Source: ECT2AJA-044 sp965658225
Lineage (GTDB): Bacteria > Bacteroidota > Bacteroidia > Flavobacteriales > ECT2AJA-044
Assembly: GCA_965658225.1 (NCBI GenBank)
Contig: CBFHRK010000003.1
Location: 1 to 64,000 of the forward strand
Reading direction: 5' to 3'
Length of the DNA: 64,000 bases
The translations under genes were made by a program, and so were the position numbers. Numbering within the stretch: position 1 is the first letter of the stretch; the number at the start of each line of letters is the position of its first letter. Below the pieces are notes generated by a model that searched no databases, was not told the origin of the DNA, and saw only the letters and a program-made list of their open reading frames with translations. This document shows positions 25,877 through 34,399 of the stretch, piece after piece.

Positions 25877-26821
25877 ATGCTCAATAGGCGATTTATTAGA
25901 ATAAGAGTTTTGCAAGCACTGTATGCCTTCTATAATAAGGAAGGCGAAGACCTTGCTCGTACCGAGAATGAGCTTCTGCGTTCTATGGATCGTATTTATG
26001 ATTTATATGTATTGATGCTTGAGTTGATTCTTCAACTGAAGCGACAAGCGGAAGATAGAATAGAAGAAGGGAAAAGAAAACAATTACCAACGCAAGAGGA
26101 CCTGCTTCCGAATACGCGATTTATCGAAAGTCCGGTGCTCGCGCATCTTGAAGAAAGCAATAAAGTACGCCAATACAGCGAATCCCATGCATTGAGTTGG
26201 GGCGATCACAAGGAGTATGTCAAGAATTTACTCAAGCGAATTCGCGAAAGTCAACTTTTTGAGCAGTATATGGAAGCCGATGAGGTTACCTACAAAGATC
26301 ACAGAAGCTTTTTGGTTGAGATGTATGCGGAAATGATTGCTGCTGACGAAGATTTGCATGAAATTTTAGAAGAGAAGAGTATTTATTGGGTAGAAGATAT
26401 GGCTCTGGTTAATTCGGCAGTGATTCGAACGCTCCAATCGATGAAATCAACAACTGGTTCATCGAAGGCAATTGAACCCCTTTATCGCGATTTGGGGGAT
26501 CGCGAGTATGCGATCAAACTCCTGAGAAAAGTGCTTACTCAAAATGATGATTTTGAGGAGATGATAGCTAAAAAAGCACAAAACTGGGAAATGGAAAGGA
26601 TTGCCCAAATGGATATGCTCCTAATGAAAATGGCTTTAGCTGAATTCCTTTACTTTGAAACAATTCCGGTTAAAGTGAGTATGAATGAGTACATCGAGCT
26701 CTCGAAAGACTTCAGTACACCTAAGAGTAAAATCTTTATTAACGGTGTGCTCGATAAACTAGTGATAGAATTAAAAAAAGGCGACCGCATTAATAAAATG
26801 GGTCGTGGTTTAGTAGAATAG
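25877..26821 (+). CDS. nusB: Transcription antitermination factor NusB, long Bacteroidota form
   Basis: NusB with NusE forms the boxA-binding antitermination complex used for rRNA transcription. The protein is 314 residues, about twice the E. coli length. The C-terminal ~130 residues hold the recognisable NusB core (NWEMERIAQMDMLLMKMALAEFLYF, IPVKVSMNEYIELSKDFSTPKSKIFINGVLDKL). The N-terminal part begins RFIRIRVLQALYAFYN, also NusB-like, with a charged helical insert between. It starts the run nusB-DUF1573-yajC. Confidence 0.9.
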   Translation: MLNRRFIRIRVLQALYAFYNKEGEDLARTENELLRSMDRIYDLYVLMLELILQLKRQAEDRIEEGKRKQLPTQEDLLPNTRFIESPVLAHLEESNKVRQYSESHALSWGDHKEYVKNLLKRIRESQLFEQYMEADEVTYKDHRSFLVEMYAEMIAADEDLHEILEEKSIYWVEDMALVNSAVIRTLQSMKSTTGSSKAIEPLYRDLGDREYAIKLLRKVLTQNDDFEEMIAKKAQNWEMERIAQMDMLLMKMALAEFLYFETIPVKVSMNEYIELSKDFSTPKSKIFINGVLDKLVIELKKGDRINKMGRGLVE

Positions 26822-26837
26822 TAGATAATTTAAAACA

Positions 26838-27365
26838 ATGAAAATGAATCGTATAGCAGTATTTTTCGCGGCTTCGTTATTCCTCGCATCATGCGCGGAA
26901 GATGCCAGCAGCAAAATTAAAAATGACAATGCAGTAGCAACTCCGGCAGTTACTGGAACCGTTGAAACCCCTGAGCCAGTAGCACCGGCGGTAGTGGAAA
27001 CCAATAATGCGAACCCAGAAGTAGTAGATGCAAATGGCGCACCTGCATTTACTTTTGATCGTGAGATGCACGACTTTGGTCAAATCCAACAAGGAGATCA
27101 ACCACAAACGGTATTTACCTTTACCAATACAGGTGATGCACCTTTAATCATTACTTCGGCAAAAGGAAGTTGTGGATGTACTGTACCTAAATGGCCATCC
27201 GAGCCCATTGCTCCTGGAGCGACCGGTGAAATTGAAGTGAGCTTTAACAGTACAGGCCGACAAGGTCGTCAGTCAAAGAGTGTTACTTTGGTTGCTAACA
27301 CTACACCAAACACCAAAATTCTTCAGATCACTTCTGAGGTATTGGTACCTGAAACAGCAGAATAA
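26838..27365 (+). CDS. DUF1573 lipoprotein
   Basis: This 175-residue protein has a lipoprotein signal (FFAASLFLASCAED, lipobox LASC at residues ~19-22), a Pro/Val/Glu-rich linker, and a DUF1573 immunoglobulin-like domain (FDREMHDFGQIQQGDQPQTVFTF, GSCGCTVPKWP). The conserved CGC after the second strand is visible. The function of the domain is unknown. It lies 16 bases after nusB and two bases before yajC, as in many Bacteroidota. Confidence 0.87.
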   Translation: MKMNRIAVFFAASLFLASCAEDASSKIKNDNAVATPAVTGTVETPEPVAPAVVETNNANPEVVDANGAPAFTFDREMHDFGQIQQGDQPQTVFTFTNTGDAPLIITSAKGSCGCTVPKWPSEPIAPGATGEIEVSFNSTGRQGRQSKSVTLVANTTPNTKILQITSEVLVPETAE

Positions 27366-27367
27366 TT

Positions 27368-27736
27368 ATGTTACAAATATTTTTACAAGCAGCGGGTGGC
27401 GGAATAGGTAGCTTTTTACCTTTTATTCTGATCATCGTAGTCTTTTACTTTTTCATGATTCGTCCGCAAATGAAGCGGCAGAAAGATGAAAAGAGTTTCC
27501 GATCGGATATTCGCAAAGGACAGCGCGTTGTTACCAACGGAGGGATGCACGGTAAAATCGTAGAAATGAACGATGCGCACATTACCCTTGAAGTTCAAAA
27601 CGGTATTAAGATTAAAATGGAGCGCGGTTCAATTTCTAAAGAAATGAGCGCTCAATACATTAAAACCGAAGACAAAAAGGCGGAAAAGAAAATTGCTTCG
27701 AATAAAGAATCAAAAGAAGAGGCAGAAGAAAAATAA
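27368..27736 (+). CDS. yajC: Preprotein translocase accessory subunit YajC
   Basis: This 122-residue protein has one N-terminal membrane helix (FLPFILIIVVFYFFMIRPQMKRQ) and the small cytoplasmic domain with RKGQRVVTNGGMHGKIVEM; the tail is Lys/Glu-rich. YajC associates with SecDF and the SecYEG translocon. Length and motifs are standard. It ends the nusB run, with a terminator after it. Confidence 0.93.
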   Translation: MLQIFLQAAGGGIGSFLPFILIIVVFYFFMIRPQMKRQKDEKSFRSDIRKGQRVVTNGGMHGKIVEMNDAHITLEVQNGIKIKMERGSISKEMSAQYIKTEDKKAEKKIASNKESKEEAEEK

Positions 27737-27762
27737 GCTGCTCCATTCTTAAAGCTTTCTTG

Positions 27763-27796
27763 AAAACGAGTCCCACTGTCGGACTCGTTTTTTATT
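27763..27796 (+). terminator. Rho-independent terminator
   Basis: The stem AAAACGAGTCC / GGACTCGTTTT is followed by a T-run. It separates yajC from ybbR, which is preceded by a weak TATTTTAG box at the end of the T-run. Confidence 0.9.
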
Positions 27797-27803
27797 TTAG
27801 CCT

Positions 27804-28790
27804 ATGGCATTACCTAAACGCACTTCTTCGATTACTCGCTGGCTACAAGACGACAGTAAAAGAAGTGTATTCATAATTTGTGTCGCTTTATCTGCGGTAT
27901 TTTGGATGTTGAGTAAGCTCTCCAGACAATATTCCACCCTCGTCAATATTCCCGTACATTTTGAAAACCTGCCCAATGATCGATTATGGCTGGTTTCACA
28001 AGATCTACAGCTAAATATGGAGGTCGAAGCTTATGGTTTTGATTTGATAGGTTACCGTTGGCGAAATCGAAGATCGGTTTCGCTTGACTTTTCGAAAATT
28101 GATCTACGACAACGCAAAAATGAAAGTAATCGAGCGTATTTAACTACCTCCGATTTAAGATCGATGATCACGGAAAGCCTGAATGGTTCCGCTATTGTTC
28201 GAACGGTGAGTCCCGATACGCTTTATTTTCCTTTCGCCCTTCGGGCGGATAAGTCATTGCCCGTAATTATACAGTCCGATCTCAATTTCAAACCCGGTTT
28301 CGAAGCAACGGCAGATTGGATTGTTCAACCGAACGAAATCCTCGTATCGGGCCGCGAGGCCCTAATCGATACCCTTAGCAGAATTAGGACCCAGCTTATT
28401 TCTCAACGTGAAATTGACGATTCCTTAGTTTTAACACTGGGCTTGGAGGCTCTTGATAGTACGATTTTGTTTGCCCCTAGCGAAGTCCGAGCCGTACTTC
28501 CTGTAGAACAGCATACGGAGGCAGAATACCTTGTTCCCGTTCAGTTAATAGGTGTCCCCGATTCCCTTTCGCTCAGGGTGTTTCCGAAAGAAGTTCGCGT
28601 CCTCTGTCGCGTACCACTATCCCGTTATAAAACCCTTTCATCCGACGATTTTACTCTGACACTCGATTTTTCGACAATTGAAAAAGCGAACGGAGAAAAA
28701 GTTCGACCCGAATGGACCGTTTGGCCCGATCAAGCGAAGAAGATTCGATTGGATCCAGAAAGGCTCGAATACTTAATGGTTCAGAAATGA
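27804..28790 (+). CDS. YbbR-like domain protein (CdaR-like)
   Basis: The 328 residues contain a single N-terminal membrane helix (VFIICVALSAVFWMLSKLS) and extracytoplasmic YbbR-type repeats (STLVNIPVHFENLPND and several later strands). In Firmicutes, YbbR/CdaR regulates a diadenylate cyclase; in Bacteroidota it usually lies by coaE, and its role is unproved. The stop overlaps the coaE ATG (ATGA). Two palindromes lie here, one encoding SGREALID. Confidence 0.8.
   Translation: MALPKRTSSITRWLQDDSKRSVFIICVALSAVFWMLSKLSRQYSTLVNIPVHFENLPNDRLWLVSQDLQLNMEVEAYGFDLIGYRWRNRRSVSLDFSKIDLRQRKNESNRAYLTTSDLRSMITESLNGSAIVRTVSPDTLYFPFALRADKSLPVIIQSDLNFKPGFEATADWIVQPNEILVSGREALIDTLSRIRTQLISQREIDDSLVLTLGLEALDSTILFAPSEVRAVLPVEQHTEAEYLVPVQLIGVPDSLSLRVFPKEVRVLCRVPLSRYKTLSSDDFTLTLDFSTIEKANGEKVRPEWTVWPDQAKKIRLDPERLEYLMVQK
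28235..28247 (-). repeat. CGCCC/GGGCG variant palindrome, loop TTC
   Basis: CGCCC-TTC-GGGCG followed by GA; on the minus strand it reads TCCGCCCGAAGGGCG, a G+C-stem variant with the family's TC flank. Confidence 0.45.
28350..28361 (+). repeat. GGCC palindrome, loop GCGA
   Basis: Family member (GGGCCGCGAGGCCC with one more base pair), inside the YbbR gene, sense. Confidence 0.65.
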
Positions 28791-29380
28791 TAAAGGTAGG
28801 ACTCACAGGTGGTATTGGAAGCGGTAAGTCTACTGCTGCCCGTGTTTTTGAACAGCTCGGTATTCCAGTTTATAACTCCGATGAGCGGGCGAAAGAGCTT
28901 TATCATTCCGATCCGATTTTGAAAAAGGAAGTTGTACAGTTACTCGGGTCAGAAGCCTATCAGGAGGGCCAATTGAATAAAGCGTGGGTTGCCGAAAGGG
29001 TGTTTGAAGACAATGAGTTACTCAGTAAGTTGAACGCACTTGTTCATCCGGCCGTAGGCCGTGATTTTTATGCATGGACGCAGCGGAATTCGAATGCGCC
29101 CTACCTAATGAAAGAAGCGGCCATATTGTTTGAATCGGGTGCTTATTTGGCGATGGACGCGGTAGTTCACGTTTATGCTCCCTTGGAAATTCGCATTGCA
29201 CGCGTAATGAAACGCGATGGAGTAAGTAGGGCCGATGTGCTTGCTAGAGTAGATAAGCAATGGACCGATGAGCAAAGGCGCGAAGGAAGTCAATTCGAAA
29301 TTGTAAACGACGGTCGTTCATTAATGGTCCCACAAATTCTCAGCATTCATGAAAATATTATCCGCAGATCAAATTCGTGA
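28787..29380 (+). CDS. coaE: Dephospho-CoA kinase
   Basis: CoaE phosphorylates dephospho-CoA at the ribose 3'-hydroxyl, the last step of coenzyme A synthesis. The 197 residues begin MIKVGLTGGIGSGKST, which contains the P-loop, and include the usual VYNSDERAKELYHSD, LVHPAV and PYLMKEAAILFESG segments. The ATG at 28787 overlaps the ybbR stop; the longer frame from 28712 lies inside ybbR and is not credible. It overlaps the next gene by 32 bases. Confidence 0.94.
   Translation: MIKVGLTGGIGSGKSTAARVFEQLGIPVYNSDERAKELYHSDPILKKEVVQLLGSEAYQEGQLNKAWVAERVFEDNELLSKLNALVHPAVGRDFYAWTQRNSNAPYLMKEAAILFESGAYLAMDAVVHVYAPLEIRIARVMKRDGVSRADVLARVDKQWTDEQRREGSQFEIVNDGRSLMVPQILSIHENIIRRSNS
29050..29060 (+). repeat. 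GGCC palindrome, loop GTA
   Basis: Family member in coaE, sense; it encodes HPAVGRD, so it falls in a conserved HPAV motif. Confidence 0.55.
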
Positions 29381-30848
29381 GGCCGATCGTGTGACCATCG
29401 AAAACGAGCCGATAAAATCAATCGACCTGATGGAGCGCGCAGCTGCGGCTGTGGTCGATCGATTACAAATTGTATTTGAACAAGATATATCCTTTGTTAT
29501 TTTTTGTGGCAAAGGAAATAATGGTGGCGATGGGCTTGCAATTGCAAGGCAATTGAATGCACTTGGATTTGAAGCAAGAGTCGTCGTTGTAAACCATCGC
29601 GAGAATGGATCTCTTGATTTTGAAGTCAATCTAAAAAGAGCCTCCAAAGTTGAATTTTGGAATCCGGGAGATTCAATCCCCAATGTTGAATCCAATGCCG
29701 TTTGTATTGACGCGCTTCTCGGTACCGGACTTGAGCGCCCTCTTGAAGGTTTTCTGGCAGAGGTGGTGCAGTTCATTAATTCATTGGAGCAATTTGTGTT
29801 GGCCATCGATATGCCTACTGGACTGTTTGCGGACTTCAATAGCGATAATGATCTTTATTTGGCCCTTCGGGCCGATGCGACCTTCACCTTCCAAGCTCCC
29901 AAACGCGCTCAATTGCATCCCTTAACCGCTCCTTTTTGTGGATTTTTAGAGGTTTTGGATATCGGACTGGATGCGAATTATATGGAATCAGCATTGACCT
30001 CAGACTATTGGGTGAACGAGTCGCTGGCTCAAGAACTTTACAGACCCAGAAATCCCTTCGGATATAAAAACACTTTCGGACATTCCTTGCTTTGTGTGGG
30101 CTCTAAAGGGCACTACGGGGCAGGATTAATAGCTGCGAAGTCGTGCTTGCGCGGCGGAACAGGATTGCTTACCTGTCATGTTCCCAAAACCGCAGAAATG
30201 CTTTTTCAGCAATCTGTTCCCGAATCCATGGTTTCTACCGATGAGGAAGAGGGATATTTATCTACCCTTCCCATTTCGCTTTCTTTCGCTGCCATTGGAC
30301 TCGGACCTGGAATTGGAACCCATGATGATACAGCTCGATTCGTTCAAAATGCAATCCGATCCGCTTCGTGTCCCTTCGTGTTTGATGCCGATGCCTTGAA
30401 TATTTTGGCCGAGAATATGACTTGGTTATCGTTCATCCAAAAGGTGCCCATTCTCACGCCGCATCCTGGGGAATTTGAACGTTTAAGTGGCGTTTCTTTT
30501 GAAGAGGATCAACTGTCGGCCGCCACAGAATTCGCGGTGAATAATAATTGCGTACTTGTTTTAAAAGGTGCGCCCACGGTGGTAGCATTACCAAACGGAG
30601 CAATTTATTACAATAGCACCGGAAATGTAGGTCTCGCCGCAGGCGGCAGTGGAGATGCCTTACTCGGTTTAATTACCAGCTTGCGAGCGCAAGGATATGG
30701 AGCGGCGGAATCGGCAATCTTGGGCGTATACATTCATGGTAGGGCCGCAGACCTCGCCCTTGAAGAGCAAAGTGAAGAGAGTATGTTGGCCACTGATTTG
30801 CCCAACTATTTTGGCGCTGTATTCAAGGAATTAAATTTTCTTCAATAG
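29349..30848 (+). CDS. nnr: Bifunctional NAD(P)H-hydrate epimerase / ADP-dependent dehydratase
   Basis: This fused enzyme repairs damaged NAD(P)H: residues ~1-215 are the epimerase (FCGKGNNGGDGLAIAR motif; IDMPTGLFAD) and ~225-499 the dehydratase of the ribokinase fold (KGHYGAGLIAAKSCLRGGTGLL, ILTPHPGEFERL, AGGSGDALLGLI). The 499-residue length is standard for the fused form. The start ATG lies 32 bases before the coaE stop, so translation is probably coupled. Confidence 0.93.
   Translation: MKILSADQIREADRVTIENEPIKSIDLMERAAAAVVDRLQIVFEQDISFVIFCGKGNNGGDGLAIARQLNALGFEARVVVVNHRENGSLDFEVNLKRASKVEFWNPGDSIPNVESNAVCIDALLGTGLERPLEGFLAEVVQFINSLEQFVLAIDMPTGLFADFNSDNDLYLALRADATFTFQAPKRAQLHPLTAPFCGFLEVLDIGLDANYMESALTSDYWVNESLAQELYRPRNPFGYKNTFGHSLLCVGSKGHYGAGLIAAKSCLRGGTGLLTCHVPKTAEMLFQQSVPESMVSTDEEEGYLSTLPISLSFAAIGLGPGIGTHDDTARFVQNAIRSASCPFVFDADALNILAENMTWLSFIQKVPILTPHPGEFERLSGVSFEEDQLSAATEFAVNNNCVLVLKGAPTVVALPNGAIYYNSTGNVGLAAGGSGDALLGLITSLRAQGYGAAESAILGVYIHGRAADLALEEQSEESMLATDLPNYFGAVFKELNFLQ
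29861..29873 (-). repeat. GGCC palindrome, loop CTTCG (five-bp stem)
   Basis: GGCCC-TTC-GGGCC, identical to the copy at 40878; both encode ALRAD. Antisense inside nnr. Confidence 0.65.
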
Positions 30849-30915
30849 AATAGCGACATTTTTTGATTGTCGTGCAACGCTGCCTTTTTTTCATCGTCTT
30901 TAGTATGTAAATCTA

Positions 30916-31464
30916 TTGGAAAACGACCTGTTGAACCCACAAGATCACTTAATCGAACAATGCCGTGATGGCGATTCAAGAGCTCAGTTGGAGCTGTACA
31001 ATCGCTATTCCAAAGCGATGTATAATTGTTGTCGTCGATTGCTCAACGACGAACAAGATGCGGAAGATATGATGCAAGAGGCCTTTATGAAGGCGTTTCA
31101 GCGAATGGATCAGTTTTCTGGGAATGTGTCTTTCGGAGCATGGTTAAAGAAGATTATGATACACCAGTGCTTAGATCATATTAAGAGACAAGAAATTGAT
31201 TGGATTTCAACGGAAGACACAAGTCATTTAGCCATTGAGGAAGAAGCTATGGATCACGGGTCTTATGAAATGGACAGGGTTTACAAAGCGATCAACGCCC
31301 TCCCGGGCGGATATAAAATGATTTTGAGCTTGTATCTACTTGAAGGGTACGATCATGAAGAAATTGCGCAAATATTAGAGATTGACCCCGGAACAAGCCG
31401 ATCTCAATATGCGAGAGCAAAAAATAAACTAAAAGGAATTCTAAAAGAACGCACTTATGTCTGA
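30916..31464 (+). CDS. ECF-type RNA polymerase sigma factor
   Basis: This 182-residue sigma-70 family protein has region 2 (YSKAMYNCCRRLLNDEQDAEDMMQEAFMKAFQRM) and region 4 (GGYKMILSLYLLEGYDHEEIAQILEIDPGTSRSQYARAKNKL). It starts with TTG, the only suitable start before region 2. It overlaps the next gene by eight bases. The operon sigma-membrane protein-DUF4097 suggests a cell-envelope-responsive regulator, the second gene being the likely anti-sigma factor. Confidence 0.88.
   Translation: MENDLLNPQDHLIEQCRDGDSRAQLELYNRYSKAMYNCCRRLLNDEQDAEDMMQEAFMKAFQRMDQFSGNVSFGAWLKKIMIHQCLDHIKRQEIDWISTEDTSHLAIEEEAMDHGSYEMDRVYKAINALPGGYKMILSLYLLEGYDHEEIAQILEIDPGTSRSQYARAKNKLKGILKERTYV
31296..31309 (-). repeat. 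CGCCC/GGGCG variant palindrome, loop TCCC
   Basis: CGCCC-TCCC-GGGCG in the sigma gene; on the minus strand it reads TCCGCCC-GGGA-GGGCG, keeping the TC flank and G..A loop. Confidence 0.45.
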
Positions 31465-32050
31465 TCCATTAGAGGATTTTATTCGGGATAACCGCGCGTC
31501 TTTTGACCGGGATTATCCGCCGATAAACCACCAAAAAAGGTTCGAAAAAAGGTTGGCGAATCCAAAATCTAAGTCGTCAAAGAACAATGAACGCCTGTCG
31601 AATCCGGCCTATACGCGCTTGAAAAAAGTGCTGTACACTGCTGCCGCGGCTGTACTTGTTTTCGGAGCCGTATTCATTTATCAGAATTACAATTTAGTGC
31701 CGGTTCAAGAGCAGTTGGTCGGTGATCAAAGTATGTATTTGGAAGAGATTTCTTCTGAAATGGCCCAGGTAGAGGATTACTACAGAAGAACCATTTTGAC
31801 GAGAAAGGAGGAGCTTCAGAAAATGCCTGGAGCAGAAGACTATATTCTCCAAAGCTACTTCTCGGAACTCGATGAACTCGAATTGGCTTATGAAGATTTA
31901 TCGAAGAGCCTGGCTCGGAATTTTAGCGACGAGCGAATTATCAACGCCATGATCGAGAATTACCGTGACCGCATTGAGGTGCTCGAAGCGCTAACCAAAC
32001 AACTTCAAACTTTAAACGAACAGAAAAATTACTCCAATGAAAACGCTTAA
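31457..32050 (+). CDS. Membrane protein, probable anti-sigma factor
   Basis: These 197 residues have a charged cytoplasmic N-terminus (~55 residues), one membrane helix (VLYTAAAAVLVFGAVFIYQ) and an extracytoplasmic part of long charged helices (LEEISSEMAQVEDYYRRTILTRKEELQ). I do not recognise a named domain. Position directly after the ECF sigma gene with an eight-base overlap, plus the single-helix topology, makes an anti-sigma role likely; there is no zinc anti-sigma (HxxxCxxC) motif in the N-terminal part. Confidence 0.65.
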   Translation: MSDPLEDFIRDNRASFDRDYPPINHQKRFEKRLANPKSKSSKNNERLSNPAYTRLKKVLYTAAAAVLVFGAVFIYQNYNLVPVQEQLVGDQSMYLEEISSEMAQVEDYYRRTILTRKEELQKMPGAEDYILQSYFSELDELELAYEDLSKSLARNFSDERIINAMIENYRDRIEVLEALTKQLQTLNEQKNYSNENA

Positions 32051-32975
32051 CACACGACTTATAGCCTTATTGCTGGCCTTAGCTCCATTGAGCATCGCGG
32101 CACAAGAATTGAAAAAAGAATTCAATCGCACATTTGCCACGACGAGTGAATCGAAATTAATGATCGCGAATAGCTTCGGAGAAATTCAAATGGAGCAATG
32201 GGAGGGGAATGAGATCAAAATTGACGCCGTAATCAGAATTGAAGGGAATTCAGAAAAAGCGGTGAAGGAGGCCATGGAAAAAATGGATATTGAATTTACT
32301 CAGGAAGGGAATCGAGTGATGGTCCGGACCCAAAACAAATGCAATTGCGGAAACAAAATCAAGGAGTTCAGTATCGATTATAAAGTAAAGGTGCCTTCAG
32401 GAATTGCCGTGAGCTTGAGGAATTCTTTTGGTGATGTATTCGTTCAAGGACACGATGGACCTGTTGAACTAGAAGTAGAGCACGGAGATTTTAAAATCCG
32501 AAACTTGTCTCACGAGGCTAATTTTGTGAAGCTTTCTTTCGGTGATGGTCAAGCACGCGATATTAACCGGATGGATGTACGAATTCAACACAGCGATTTT
32601 AATGCGGAGAATGTAGAGCAATTGCGGGCTTATATTCAATTCAGTGACGTAGAGCTAGAGAATATCACCGAACTGTATAAAGAACTAAGGATTCAGCACA
32701 GTGACGTAAACATAGATGTTTCGGGTTCTCAATGGAATAAAATGATCATGGATTTTGACTTTTCGGACGTCGACCTTCAAGTTTCTAGTACCGCAAAAAT
32801 GCGCATGGAAGTAGAATCGAGCTTCGGTGATGTAAGCGCTCCTTCAGCCATGAATGTTCAGAAGAAGGAAAACGGTTTCAATACAGATTACTACCGAGTT
32901 TCTATGAATGGCGATGATGCGCCTATTTCCCAAGTCTCATTAAGTCACTCCGATTTATCGCTGTCGATACGCTAA
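32037..32975 (+). CDS. Secreted repeat protein, DUF4097-like beta-helix
   Basis: This 312-residue protein has a signal peptide (MKTLNTRLIALLLALAPLSIAA) and a regular repeat of 17-21 residues centred on [FH][SG]D (SFGDV, EHGDF, SFGDG, QHSDF, QFSDV, QHSDV, DFSDV, SFGDV, SHSDL). This fits the DUF4097/putative adhesin beta-helix fold, probably periplasmic or surface. A CNCGNK pair of cysteines lies before the repeats. It overlaps the upstream gene by 14 bases and is the last gene of the sigma operon; it may sense or coat the envelope, but this is inference. Confidence 0.8.
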   Translation: MKTLNTRLIALLLALAPLSIAAQELKKEFNRTFATTSESKLMIANSFGEIQMEQWEGNEIKIDAVIRIEGNSEKAVKEAMEKMDIEFTQEGNRVMVRTQNKCNCGNKIKEFSIDYKVKVPSGIAVSLRNSFGDVFVQGHDGPVELEVEHGDFKIRNLSHEANFVKLSFGDGQARDINRMDVRIQHSDFNAENVEQLRAYIQFSDVELENITELYKELRIQHSDVNIDVSGSQWNKMIMDFDFSDVDLQVSSTAKMRMEVESSFGDVSAPSAMNVQKKENGFNTDYYRVSMNGDDAPISQVSLSHSDLSLSIR

Positions 32976-33008
32976 AAAGAAGTTGATTATTAAAAGTTAA
33001 AAGACGTT

Positions 33009-33632
33009 CTAGAGATCTTCAACTGGTCCTTTTCCTTGTCGGATTAGGACCGGTTCTGTTCCAGAGCAATCGATTATAGTACTCGGTTCATTAGCCCCCA
33101 TTCCACCGTAAACCGTAATGTCCACCATGTTTTTATAGCGTTCGTGAATTAATTCCGGATCAGTGGTGTATTCCACAACATTATCGCGATCGTGAATTGA
33201 GCTAACGGCAATAGGATTACCTAACGCCTCTACAATGGCTCGCGGCACTCCATTGTCTGGAATTCGAATACCGACCGTTTTTTTCTTGTGTTGGAATAGC
33301 TTCGGAATTTTATTCGTTGCATTAAGAATATAAGTGTAGGGCCCTGGGAGTGTTCTTTTAAGCAGCTTATACACAGATGTTGGAATGGGCCGTGTGTAGT
33401 CGGACAGCATAGATAAATCGTTAAAAACAATGGAGAAATTAGCCTCTTCCAGCTTGGTTCCTTTAAGAAAGGCCAGCTTTTCCATTGCCTTGGTCTGACT
33501 CAAATCACATGCAAAAGCGTAAATAGAATCAGTAGGTATAATAACAATTCCGCCCGATTTTAAGGTTTCAACAACTTTTTCAAGCGCTTTCCCTTGCGGA
33601 TTCTCAGGGTATATTTTCAGGAGTTCGGACAT
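33009..33632 (-). CDS. YciO-like Sua5/YrdC family protein
   Basis: The 207 residues carry the YrdC fold: KSGGIVIIPTDSIYAFACD, then GPYTYILNATNKIPKLFQ, KKTVGIRIPDN and GGMGANEPSTIID. The pattern resembles E. coli YciO (PGPYTYIL, EYTTDPELI) more than the threonylcarbamoyl-AMP synthase TsaC/Sua5. Its biochemical role is less certain: YciO may make threonylcarbamoyl-AMP or act on nucleotides. It ends close to the DUF4097 gene, convergent. Confidence 0.85.
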   Translation of the reverse strand: MSELLKIYPENPQGKALEKVVETLKSGGIVIIPTDSIYAFACDLSQTKAMEKLAFLKGTKLEEANFSIVFNDLSMLSDYTRPIPTSVYKLLKRTLPGPYTYILNATNKIPKLFQHKKKTVGIRIPDNGVPRAIVEALGNPIAVSSIHDRDNVVEYTTDPELIHERYKNMVDITVYGGMGANEPSTIIDCSGTEPVLIRQGKGPVEDL

Positions 33633-33644
33633 AGTGTAAGGGGT

Positions 33645-33678
33645 TAAAAAAGGGACTTCTAATCGCTTAAAAGTCCCT
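33645..33678 (-). terminator. Rho-independent terminator of the aldolase gene
   Basis: On the minus strand the stem AGGGACTT / AAGTCCCT with loop is followed by a T-run (33645-33650), after the aldolase stop at 33707. Confidence 0.88.
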
Positions 33679-33706
33679 CAGTCTTCTCCCTAAAGTAAGA
33701 ATTCTT

Positions 33707-34363
33707 TTATGAATTTCCCTTAGCGTGGTCCGCTAAAAATTGAGCAAGGCCACTTTCTGTTAAGGGGTGTTTGAATAATGCGGCTATTGCACTCAATGGC
33801 GAGGTAATTACATCCGCTCCAATTAAGGCACAGTCTTTAATATGCATTGGGTGGCGAATGCTGGCAGCCAGTATTTCTGTTTCATAACCGTAGTTGTCAA
33901 AAATGATGCGAATATCCTCGATCAATTGTAAGCCATCTGTTGAAATATCATCTAAACGACCTAAGAACGGGCTTACGTAGCTAGCGCCGGCTTTTGCGGC
34001 GAGCAAAGCTTGGGTTGCGCTGAAAATTAGTGTGCAATTCGTGCGTATGCCTTTATCCGTGAAGTGCTTAATAGCTTTTACCCCTTCCCGAATCATAGGT
34101 ACTTTAACAACAATTTGTTCGTGCAAGGCAGCGAGTTTTTCTCCTTCTTCCACAATGCCAGCGAAATCGGTAGCCACCACTTCCGCGCTCACATCACCAT
34201 CAACAATGTTACAAATGTCAATGTAGTGTTGGATAATGTTCTCTTGACCAGTAATGCCTTCTTTGGCCATTAAAGACGGATTCGTAGTTACGCCGTCTAG
34301 GATTCCTAAATCCTGGGCTTCTCGAATTTGATTAAGATTGGCGGTATCGATAAAAAATTTCAT
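33707..34363 (-). CDS. Fructose-6-phosphate aldolase / transaldolase-like protein
   Basis: This 218-residue protein is of the short transaldolase subfamily (TalC/Fsa): MKFFIDTANLNQIREAQ, GVTTNPSLMAKEG, the Schiff-base lysine in IVVKVPMIREGVKAI, and SPFLGRLDD. The family interconverts fructose 6-phosphate or sedoheptulose 7-phosphate and triose fragments. It is a single gene, with a terminator after it and a TACCTTTA box 23 bases upstream. Confidence 0.92.
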   Translation of the reverse strand: MKFFIDTANLNQIREAQDLGILDGVTTNPSLMAKEGITGQENIIQHYIDICNIVDGDVSAEVVATDFAGIVEEGEKLAALHEQIVVKVPMIREGVKAIKHFTDKGIRTNCTLIFSATQALLAAKAGASYVSPFLGRLDDISTDGLQLIEDIRIIFDNYGYETEILAASIRHPMHIKDCALIGADVITSPLSAIAALFKHPLTESGLAQFLADHAKGNS

Positions 34364-34386
34364 GAATTGGGTATTAAAATAGGGTG

Positions 34387-34394
34387 TAAAGGTA
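34387..34394 (-). promoter_or_regulatory. -7 promoter box TACCTTTA
   Basis: Minus-strand match to TAnnTTTG at 7 of 8 positions, 23 bases upstream of the aldolase start. Confidence 0.45.
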
Positions 34395-34399
34395 CAATT

